A stretch of DNA of 64,000 nt from Owenia fusiformis (Eukaryota; Annelida; Polychaeta; Sabellida; Oweniidae): the NCBI GenBank assembly GCA_903813345.2, contig CAIIXF020000001.1, forward strand, positions 29,005,915-29,069,914. The letters are read 5' to 3'. Position numbers and translations under genes: made by a program. The notes under the pieces were generated by a model that was not told the DNA's origin, made no database searches, and saw only the letters and a list, made by a program, of their open reading frames with translations. Positions 38,901 through 50,900 of the stretch are shown in pieces (positions within the stretch are counted from its first letter, which is position 1; each line of letters starts with the position of its first letter).

Positions 38901-41900
38901 CGGAATTAACTTGTGTTTTATTCTGAAGGTTGGTTGTTCTGTTGATTATTTCAATATACTAGTATCGGCAATAATATACCAAAAAGTTATTCACAAGATC
39001 CATAGTATGCAAGATATTATATGAGCAATAATAATGGGTCATCATCGATTGTCTGAGGGAGAACCTATAGTATAGTGCATCTTTAAGTTAGTGAAGAGTG
39101 CACAATACACTCCAAAATATGCTGTCAGTGTCAGCTATCATAGAGAGTTGATGTAAATAAAATTACTTTACCAAATGGATTGTACATTAAAGTGTGCGCC
39201 TGACCCGGCTACGTATAGCACAGAGTTTATACTGGCGGATTAGACTAGTTCATTTTTTATATGTGTGTGAAAGCTTTCTCTTATTTGCGTTTTTTCGTTT
39301 AGTACGGTTTTGTTATAACTGCCGAGGTCATATAACTGGGATAAAACAATGATTATCGTTGACTGCCCACACACAAAACATACGTTGAGTGAACAGTGTT
39401 ATTACAAACAACAGGCTTTAGAATACAAAGCGTAGTGTGATAATAAGCTGCACACTACCACTGCTGCATGTACATATTACTAATTTACTAGGGCTCCCAA
39501 AGAGTGGATAGGGAGGTTGTGTTTGTCACTTTTAAATTTTACATTTCAAAATTGTCATTTTACATGTCATAATTTGTTGGTTTCATTCGTTTAGCCAATC
39601 AAAACATTGTAAAACAATAAATTGTCTGTTACGTACAATCAATTTTGTTCAGTTTTGATTAGTTGTCAGAATAAAGTTACGTTCATCTGAATCCATGTAT
39701 GAAAACAAAAATCCTATTTTCACTTCAAAATACTTCAGTGAGATGAAGGCTCGGAATTGTCACATGCAATAACTTATTGTCGTATTCGTTATTTTATCTT
39801 CTCGATAGTAGCATTTAGTTGCACATTTGATGCCAGGTCACCTTGTCGCGTACCTCTTGGGGAACCCCACATTTATGTGTGTACTCATGGAAGTAAATTC
39901 CCCGGTGTAGCCGAGAGCCACAAACTTTTCAACAGGTTCGAAATGACCAATTTCTCTCATATATACTCTAAATATTTTATTATTTAGCACCTACAAAGTA
40001 TTGCTAATAACCATATGTAATTTCAATAAGGAAACTTATCTGGCTACATATAAATTCAATATCAACACTAGCTGCTCTCTCAACACGTCCTGGCTTACCT
40101 TGTGGTGACAAACCCTGGGTTTTCGCTATTTATAGTTTATCAACACCTGGACGCATGCGCATTTTATACTTTATCGGGCACTTTAACATTTCACTTTGTA
40201 TTTTTACACGACCTGAGTCATATGCCGAGTCACACTCATCAGCTGATACTAATGTAACATCACTTTGGGAGATAATTGGTGGCTGAAAAAGTGACAACAT
40301 GGCTGCGTTAGTCCATATTTGGTTAATCGAACCAAACAATGTTAACTGAATGGGGCGATCAAATATATGATTGCCTTTGACCTTGTTTACTAAGTATGCT
40401 GCGTTCAATATGTATGCGTTCAGCTGCAATTTGCTGTGTTTCTCTGACGTCTGATGCCGACATCTGTTCTTCCATGCCTAGGAATGGAGGGATATTTAGC
40501 CTCACTCCCATTGGGTCTAATAAGTCTTTGATGAGAAACCCTTTATCTGCCATAGCCGCATCATCTTTGTCAAATTGTTGTTGAAAAAATAAATCATTTT
40601 TCATCGTTTATATTCATTGATAAAAATCCAACAAACATAAACACGATTTACAGTAGATGTTTTCGGTTTGGGCAAAGAAAAATAAAACTAGATGCCGGAG
40701 CCATAATAAACGGATCATCATATTCATTGATAAAATATGGTTCAATAAAAATAGTAAGATTTACAGTAGTAGGTTTATGAGTAATAGCGAAGACCCCGTA
40801 AACTCATAGGCTTTGGCTAGGATGAAGATGGCTTTGGGATGATCAATAAACATGCATAACTGTCAAATTGTAGATAGTATTTGAGCTTATTATTAATCAC
40901 AGCTTTTAATAATACTTGTAAAAACGTACGACAACTAGACAAAATGGAATTGTATTTCAAAATATTACAATAAACATTGCACAATCTCTGCATGATATGC
41001 AGGATATTCGGATCTGTTATAAGGGGTCTTATGAGCAAATTAACATTTTTGAGAATTGCCGGTATATATGGACATATAAATGAGAACTCTGTTTGAATAT
41101 TTAGTTGGAATATACCTATTAAATGACATTGGTACATGGGAGTTTGATTATTCATAGAATATAAAGAAAACTTACCATGATCAGAATATAAGTGACACTG
41201 AAACCGGCACTGAAAAAGGTAAGTCTGTCACGTACTTTCAGATTTTGATTTTCCCGCTGTACTATGCAGGACAAGACTCCGCGAGTGACGTCACTGCTGT
41301 ATTCAGCGGCCTTATGAATATTCATGACGTGACTTTATGGAAAGGTATAGCGCATGCGCGAATTTTTGGGCTTTCAATCAGGTCGCTTTTGAGTATATCG
41401 ACTGCTTAGTGAAAAGGTTAATACGTTTGGTGCTCGGAGTGAGTCAATATTGCTATTCGCTGAACTTCAGTGGTGCAATAGTGAAGTCCATGTTCCAAGT
41501 TATATGATAGTTGAAGAAATACTGTAAATAATATCGTTTTAAATTTTAAAATATTTGATATGTCATAGTACACGGTACACAGCTGCAAAAGTTGATCAAT
41601 ACAGGGTACAATGAATGTAAATTGTTCAATAGTACAGGGAGCGAGAAAGTAAGCTGATTATACTGACATACTATGTCCCGATCTCATGTATATTTACGTT
41701 GCAAACAGTGAAAATAATACTAAAAAGGCCGCCTGTTGATGCTTTGAGGTGTCATCAATTGTTATTTAATCCAAATAAAGTAAACATTATTTAGTAGATT
41801 TAGACATGGGCTTTCAGGTCGTAAATGCATTTTAGTCATTAAATTAACAAGAACGCTAGATTATACGTGTTACCAGGGTATCAAATTGAAATAAAATAAC

Positions 41901-44900
41901 GAAATTAAATATAAATACGTAAGTGATAAATGACTATTGGCTATCAGGATTAATGTCCTCAAAAACCGATCATTTAAAATAGTTTGTTCAAAATACCATC
42001 ATGCCACGACATTTTGTTCTTCACGATTTGCTGTAGAGGTGATATGACGTCGTATTTCTCTATTATTGTAAAAAAACTAATACCAGATCGATGTAGTCTT
42101 ATATGACGTGTTGAATGTCAGATGTTTTTGGATGGTATCTGCTCCAGTGATTTTACATTTAATCATGAAACGCTCATCACAAGACACCTCGAAACAAACA
42201 TTATCCTCCTTGTGACAAGAGGAAAAATGTTTCACAATATGTTATGCCTTACGGCAAAGTAAAGATACATTTCTGGGACAACTATTTTGCATCTTAAGAT
42301 TTTAGAAAGACAATTAATTCACAAAAGTACAGTTGAATAACATACTGGAAAACGTATCCACATATAACACGATGACAAGCAGTTTAAATAACAGTTTACT
42401 GGGGTTTTGTTACATATCAATAGTAGATAGAAAACTGAGGGCATCAGAACGCCACGGGCCGCCACGGGCCCGGGGCTTTCAAAATCTCTGAAGATGAGCA
42501 GGAGATATTGATGAGCAGGAGATAAATTAATTGAATGGGGATTAGGAGATAAATTAATTGGATGGGGCTTTCATCTTAAATGGGTGAGAGATAAGATACG
42601 CATGACATCATTGTTATCTTAAATGGGTGAGAGATAAGATGCGCATGACATCATTGTTATCTTAAATGGGTGAGAAATGTATTTCTTGGACTGAATATTA
42701 AAGTACAAAATAAATCCCTTTAATATTATTTTAAATTTGGTATAATCCATTAACAGTGTTTACAATTCTACTTTCAATATTAACCCAACATTGAAAAGAA
42801 TCAATAATCCTATTGAGCTGGTCAAACAAATACTGTTGGCATAAAAGGAAAGAGAACTGGATTTTGGATTAAATATGAGTACAGATGAAAAGGTTTATTT
42901 ATTTAAGTCCTATATTGAATTGACCGTTGAAAAGGTTTATTTATTTAAGTTCTATATTGAATTGACCATTTGATCTTACTCTACTTGATTTCAACAATAA
43001 TGGTCTTTTAATGTAATAATTGAATGTTGACATTTAACTGTGTGATCACAATGTTAATCCTTCATATTCTAGAACATCTTTTGTTTAATGTGTTAATCCT
43101 TTTTTCTAGAATGATCTAGAGTATATGATATCATCATTTTATGACCTAAGTTTCTTAAAAAATACATGACATCATGCCCTAAAATAGAATTTGACATCAT
43201 TTTTACCATATAAAAATCTCCAAAAAGTGTGTGGACCATTTATGAACATGGTAGTAAACAACTGGTGATTTAGACATATCTGTATGCTTGTTTAAGGTAA
43301 GTCCTAAATATTTGTATCATATTCTGTACATGATATTCAATAACACAACATCTAAATGCAGTAGGATCATATATGTTCCAATTTCTTTGATAAGTTGTTA
43401 TATATGAATTGTATTTTATGTAAATAATTTCGTAGAAATTGAGCGAATTGTATTTTATGTAAATAATTTCATTGAAATTGAGGGTAAATAATTTAGTAGA
43501 AATTGAGAGAATTTAGCATTGTGACATGGTCGAATACTTTAATTATCATGTACAAATATTCACTGATGTTCACAAGTATTGTTCACAAATGTTCACTGAT
43601 GTTCACAAATGTTCACTAGTATTGTTCACAAATGTTCACTAGTATTGTTCACAAATGTTCACTAGTATTGTTCACAAATGTCCACTGATGTTCACAAATG
43701 TTATCTAGTATTGTTCACAAATGTTCACTGATGTTCACAAATGTTCACTAGTTTTATTCACAAATGTTCACTAGTATTGTTCACAAATGTTCACTGATGT
43801 TCACAAATGTTCACTAGTATTGTTCACAAATGTTCACTAGTATTGTTCATAAATGTTCACAAATGTTCACTAGTAATGTTCACAAATGTTCACTAGTAAT
43901 GTTCACAAATGTTCACTAGTAATGTTCACAAATGTTCACTAGTATTGTTCACAAATGTTCACTGATGTTCACAAATGTTCACAAATGCTCACTGATGTTC
44001 ACAAATGTTCACTATTATAGTTCACAAATGTTCACTAGTATTGTTCACAAATGTTCACTAGTATTGTTCATAAATGTTCACAAATGTTCACTAGTAATGT
44101 TCACAAAGGTTCACTGATGTTCACAAATGTTCACTGATGTTCACTAGTATTGTTCACAAATGTTCACTGATGTTCACAAATGTTCACTTATGTATTACAT
44201 CAACATTTATCTAAATTTAAATCATGGTTTGATTATTTAACAACGACACTTAAAACATACTATCATTTAACTGTTATCATTAGACGAGTCAACATGTCTA
44301 AAATTTCTTCTTATTCCTGTGAGTGTGGAAAGACATTTAGTCATGCAACCAGTATGTATCGTCATAAAAGAATAGACCATGCATTGCAGAAAAGCATCAT
44401 AAACTCACCTAATAGACAACATGACATGGGAATTTATTCAACAATTCCAGCTATGACATCAACAAAATCAAAAGTGCTCTACCATCCATTTACTATGATG
44501 GTGGTTGGACCGACAGGTTCTGGAAAATCTACATATATAAAGGAACTGATTGACCATGCTGATACTACAATATCTCCAACACCGCAAAAAATCATATGGT
44601 GTTACAGTCAATGGCAACCTCTTTATGACAACATCAAGACAATCAACTCAAATATTGAGTTTATGATGGGAATACCAGACGAATTGAGTAACCCAGATTT
44701 TTTAGATGTGAATCAGAGGAACTTGGTGATCTTTGATGATTTAATGAGTGATATATCAAAAGATACAAGGATTGCTGATTTGTATACACGTGGATCACAT
44801 CATAGAAATCTAAGTGTCATTTGCTTGATGCAGAATTTGTTCCCATGTGGTAGAGAAAGTCGGACTCTCAGTTTAAATTCCCACTACATTGTGTTGTATA

Positions 44901-47900
44901 AGAACCCAAGAGATAGGCAACAAATATCTGTTTTGGCTCATCAAATGTATCCTGGGAAGTCTCACAAGTTATTGGATGCATATGAAAAGGCTACACATCA
45001 ACCTTTCAGCTACTTGTTAGTAGACCTCAAGCAAGAAACTCCTGAAAGTATGAGATTGTATAATCCTTCCACAACTTCAAATATAATGCTTCAAAAACCA
45101 TTATCAAAACAAAGTCTGAACAGAGGAATACAATCACAACAACTTGAAAGTAATGGAAATATACCTAATCATGCGGTACCAGAAACACCTCAAATAAATG
45201 CAGAGGGTACAAGTATGTATGATATAAAAACTGGAACGTCACCTTATTCCTCTCATTGTGGATGTGACGATATGGTCTCATGTGATGACTGTGGTTTAGT
45301 CTTTGAGAGTATTCATGATTTACAACATCATGTTAAAAATTGGTGTCAAGGTCATCCGACCAAGAAAATGAAGATTGAAACCAATGCACAAACAAATAAA
45401 GAAGAAGATGATGATCTCAGATTAAATGAAACATTTGTATATTTAAAGAACCTGGCTAGAAATGATAATGAAAAGGATTATGATCATAAAGTAAAGGAGT
45501 ATATAGATAGGGGAAACAATGAAAAGGAGGCTATAGAAAAGGCTGAGAAGAAACTTGTACAAATGGATAAGGAAATATTCATGAAGCACTATAAGAAGGT
45601 CTTAAAACAAGTATTTGGTTTAGCAGACAATGTATTACATAGAAATATTGTAGATGAAGTAAATGATATGTTAATGAGAGGTGTCTCTAGAGATCTTGCA
45701 ATCAGAAAGATACTTGTGAAAAATGAACATAAGTTTAGTGAGCTATTTATAGATACAGATGAAGAAGACAATTCAGATGAAGAATCTACTGATGAAGAAA
45801 AGTCTGATAATTATGATGAAAGCAATGCTAATGAAGAATTTACTGATGAAGAACAATCTAATGATTATGATGAAAGCAATTCTGAAAGTAGCAGTTGATA
45901 TATATATATATGTATAATTTCAATACCTGGGACATTATTAAAATATACGTCTATGAGCAAAGATGGAAAAATATGTAGAAAAGAATTATTATGATACTTC
46001 TAAACCAGCAAGTTTTAGTGGACCTAAAAAATTACATAGAACTTTACAAAAAGTTGGATTTGATGTATCATACTACCAAGTCAAAAAATGGTTGGATAGT
46101 CAGGAAGCTTATAGTCTACAAAGACCATATAGAAGACGGTTTCGGCGTAACAAAGTGTATGTGTCTTACATTGATCAACAATGGGATGCTGATTTAATGG
46201 ATGTCTCTAATATGTCATCGGAGAATGATGGGATACGTTTTATTTTAGTTGTCATTGATATCATGTCCCGTTTTGCATTTGTCAGACCACTTAAGAATAA
46301 AACTGGACAAGCTGTAGCAGATGCATTTGATGATATCTTTAAAGAAGGGAGAGTACCAGATGTAATACGTAGTGATGCTGGTCAAGAATTCCGTGCAAAA
46401 CGTGTACAGACATTGTTACGCAGATGGGGAGTGCGTCATTTTGTTACGCGTAATACTTCCAAGGCAAATTACTCTGAACGTTTTATTAAGACATTGAAGA
46501 CGAAAATAATGAGATACATCACATATAAACAAAATCTTAGATATATTGATAATTTACAGGACTTTGTCAAAAGCTATAATGCTACACATCATAGAAGTAT
46601 TAAAAAAGCACCCCAAGATGTCTCTAAAGATGATGAGCTTAATATTTGGTGGCGTATGTATTATCCTAAATCAATAATAAAAAGTCAAACCAAATCCAAG
46701 CAAATTTTCAAATTCCCTATTGGAGCTCAAGTTAGAATTACACAAGCAAGGCATGTTTTTACCAGAGAATATGATCAACATTGGACTGGAGAGATTTTCA
46801 AAATATCTGCTCGATTCATCAGACAAGGTCTACCTCTATATCGCTTGAAAGATTTTGAAGGTGAAGAGATTAAAGGAACATTTTATCAACCTGAGCTTCA
46901 ACGTGTGCATATTGATGAAGACAATCTATATAAAATAGAAAAAGTTTTAAAACAACGCACAAAACAAGGTCAAAAAGAATACTTGGTACATGAAATATTG
47001 GCCTAAGAAATTTGATTCTTGGGTTAAAGCTACGGATATCAAAACCTTTTAATATTGTATATTATACTTAAAATAAATAGAAAAACATTATTTTATGTTA
47101 TGTTGATATTTATATAAATGTTGAAGTACATCTCATTTTTGTTATTTAGCAATGAAGTATCAAAGTGTGAGGTTCTACTGTATATTAGTACATATTTTTA
47201 AAGTGCTCTTGGCAGAAGAAAATGCAACATCATTAGCACGAATAAGTGCTTCAACACCTTCAAATATATTAGCAATTGAAGAAATATCAATTAGTAATTT
47301 AGCAATTGGATCTACAAGTGTTTCATTTATGATATTGATGTTTTATTATCTGAAAAAACAAAAGCATGAGAACTATAATATAACAAAGTTTGCAAAGTTA
47401 TATGAGATAATACAAAAATCAAATAGTGACACAGACTTTAGTACATCAGTTTAAACAATGGATAAAGACATCTATTTTTATTTAAGTAGCACTGATTCAA
47501 CCAATATTTATCCCAATAATACAGCATCAGAGTTTACTGTAAAGTTACCAAGATACTTTTATCTTAAAGGAAAATGGAAAATAGGACTTGTTGACATACA
47601 GTTACCACCATTGGATTCAAATGATGCATTATTGTATTTAGATGTGTTTTGTGATTTATGCATAGAAAGTGTTGTTGATGGAAATGTACAACCAATCTTA
47701 AGGCGTATTCCAAAGGATTATTCTTGGTTGAGTTTTAATCAAGTATTATACAAGGATGTCGGGAATTGGGAGTTTGATCGCATACATGTCTATATAAGAG
47801 GAAATGGTAACACACTTGTGTCATTTAAAGACAAACCTTTGACGTGTACACTTCATTTGAAACAAGTATCATGAAATTAGTACCATATGTAGACAGACCA

Positions 47901-50900
47901 GAACACTGGTTGAAACTTATTAGAGCTGGTAGACAGAATAGATTGAAAGTATCTCAAACAGGAAGAGGTTGGATAAGTGAAGATGATATTAAAGATGAAC
48001 CGAAACAAATAATATCTCCAATGCAAGCTGTCGTTGAGAGAGCAAAAGCTACACTTAAGAGACAGCACTCAAACGAGTCACACGAGTCAAACGAGTCACG
48101 TGATACAATTAGAAAGAAAAAACGTGTATATAAAAGCAAACGCAATAGTAAGTCTTCAGTCAATAAGAAATCTCCACAGGAATACAAACGTAGGTCAACA
48201 AAGACATCACAGAAAAGAAAAAAGTAAATTCAACTCAAATAATTAAAAATGGCATATAAACTCATGAACAGTGCTGATGTAATGAATGGGAAATTACAGT
48301 TATTTAACACACCTCCAACAGAAAGTAGTGTTGTTAGAAGGAACTATGTTGAGTACAGACCTATCAATCCAATAGACAGTGAGTCTCCAATAGAGTTCAT
48401 CTTACCAAACAACACTTCACAGTTTATAGATCTTCAAAATGTAAAGCTATCTGTCAAAGCGCAGGTATTGAAAGCAGATAATTCATTACCGAAATATGTG
48501 GATTTGACAGATTATGATTCATATGGACCAATAAATAATTGGATTCATTCTTTATGGAGTGAGGTTGAGATATCATTACAACAAAATAACATGGCATCAT
48601 CTGTCTTAAACTATCCTTATAAAAGTATGTTGAAAACATTGTTAACATCTAGTAAAGGAAAATTAGAATCTGAAGGTACGGCATGTCTGTTTTATATGGA
48701 CAATGGGATATATCCACCTAATGGAATGGATGCAACAAAACCTCTGGGACAAGGCTCTAACAACATGGGACTAACACAAAGATTTGTGAAAACTCAAGGT
48801 GGAAAAGTAGTTGATATGGAATGTAAATTCCATGAAGATATCTTCAGCATCAACAAATACCTCATTAATGGTGTTGAAGTGAAGATAAAACTAAATCATA
48901 CAAAAAACAGTTTTAGACTTATGACTGATTCAAATGAACAATATAAAGTCAAACTTTTAGATGTACATTTAGAAGTTCCAATGATTACAGTTTCAAATGG
49001 TATTTTACAAGCATATAATACTGAATTACAGGAGAGAAATGCTGTATATACTTATGATAGAAATGAAATGAAAGTACTCTCATTACCTAGTAATATATAT
49101 TCTTTTAATCAAGATGATTTATTTCAAGGACGTGTACCTACACGATTGTATTGTGTCATTGTGAAAAATGCAGCATATCAAGGAAACTATAAACTTAATC
49201 CTTACAATTTCATTCATGCAAACACTTCATATGTTGAAATTTCAGTAGATAATGTCCCTACTCCATTTAGAGCATTTCAACCTAAGTTTGGCTCAAATGA
49301 TTCACAAGACAAATATGTTCATGAGTTTACACAATTGTTTTCAGATCTTGAACACAATGATGGGTTAAATATAAGCATAGATGATTTTAAATCTGGTTTT
49401 TGTATCTTTAAGTTTGATATAGGCTATAAAGACACATATTCAAATGGTGAAATTCTTCCATTGTTTAAAAAGGGAAATGTAAAACTTGACATTCATTTTT
49501 CTGAGGCAACACCTGAATCATTAAACATTATTTTAATGGCAACATTTCCGGGAAAATTTGAGGTTGACGCATCCCGCAATATTATTCAGTACTAATATGA
49601 ATTCACAAGATATAAGTTTTATTTTATCAAATCATCCAGATACTAAGCATAGATTTCTAGGAGTATTTGCAAGTGATCAATTACCATCTATTATCATGGA
49701 TAAAAAATGTTTTATAGCAAATACTAGACCTCACTATGAAATGGGGCAACATTGGGTATGTTATTATAGAGATTCACAAATTGAATTTTTTGACCCCTTA
49801 GGTCATACAGAAACATTTTATGGATTAAAAGAATATGGAGATGCAATGTTTGTAAATCCCATTCGTGTTCAAGGTTTGAACAGTTCAAATTGTGGACAAT
49901 ATTGTATCATGTATATATTATTGAGAACTTTAGGGTATAGTTTAGATGAAATTGTAAACACTTTCAGTGTGTCTAATAACATGGATTTTGTAGTAGAATC
50001 TATCATTTCTACCTTAAAAATGTTAATATTACATCAATTGTAAAGAAAATTGTAAAATAAATTTAAGATTGGATATAATGTCTATATCAAACAAAAATGT
50101 TGTGTTATTGATTTGTTATGCTTCCATTTTAAAATTCAGTCCTCACCCATTTAGATAACAATGATGTCATGCGCATCTTATCTCTCACCCATTTAAGATA
50201 ACAATGATGTCATGCGTATCTTATCTCTCACCCATTTAAGATGAAAGCCCCATCCAATTAATTTATCTCCTAATCCCCATTCAATTAATTTATCTCCTGC
50301 TCATCAATATCTCCTGCTCATCTTCAGAGATTTTGAAAGCCCCGGGCCCGTGGCGGCCCGTGGCGTTCTGATGCCCTCAGTTTTCTATCTACTATCAATG
50401 TAACATTTTCGAAGGGAAACTTACATGCTCCCTGTACGTTGACAGATTTACTGAAATGTATCGTGTATTGCATTAAGTTTTGCTTCACTGCGCCCACTAT
50501 TATCTATCTTTGCCTATAGTGGTTTTTTGCCAACAATATTCTACAAACTGCTTGATGAATTAATTCTATGTCTGGTAGAACACTAAAAATAAATGTAAAA
50601 TGTATTTTACGTTCAGAAATATGGAATTAAACCCACGTCCTCCATTTGCAACTTAGCTGTACCCTGTCTCCCTTTTAAACGTGGTCACGTGGTAGGGTAG
50701 TGTGAAAATGAAAGTTACTTACAGAGAGCTATACACAGACCTGAGGATTATGGCACAAAATGCACTTACAAAAAGCTGTATGAAACATTGGTTGTTGTAT
50801 GCAGGAAGGTAGCATTCTTCTGTTCAGGTTCCCAAGAGACATGTCCATCATTCCAGTTATTAAACCTAGCACGAAAATGTGTTGGTTTCACTGGTTTCCC

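Larger units (their letters stand above)
32578..41346. mobile_element. Putative 8.8-kb DNA transposon with CRE-bearing inverted ends
   Basis: The left end has ACCTTTCCATAAAGTC (32,578-32,593) and CAGTGACGTCACTCGCGGA (32,640-32,658). The right end has both in inverted orientation (41,331-41,346 and 41,278-41,296). Inside are a decayed DDE_4-type transposase near the right end, a SAP-like ORF and a satellite array. The spacing between the two words differs (46 against 31 bases) and I see no target duplication, so the assignment is tentative. The ends could instead be two related promoter-like MITEs. Confidence 0.5.
42422..50393 (+). mobile_element. Compact Polinton/Maverick-like element without PolB
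   Basis: The element is 7,972 bp with long TIRs, AG...CT termini and a 6-bp duplication ATCAAT (42,416-42,421 and 50,394-50,399). Six bp and 5'-AG ends are the Polinton pattern. It has seven plus-strand ORFs: ATPase, integrase, membrane protein, vertex-like protein, basic protein, F54H12.2-type capsid-like protein and cysteine protease. Typical Polintons are about 15-20 kb and carry a protein-primed family-B polymerase; none is present in any frame. The left 1.6 kb is non-coding, with a TGTTCAC array. The element lies antisense in receptor intron 3. It may be a deletion derivative or a distinct polymerase-less lineage. Confidence 0.9.

Noticed and set aside
42675-43557. Hidden PolB gene or remnant in the virus-like element
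   Set aside because: No frame of useful length and no polymerase or exonuclease motif could be read on either strand. Decay of a long gene would normally leave traces.
43558-44192. CRISPR-like array or coding gene in the TGTTCAC repeats
   Set aside because: Spacers are three short recurrent words, not unique sequences, and the reading frames (MFTSIVHKCS-type) are products of the repeat. The host is a eukaryote.
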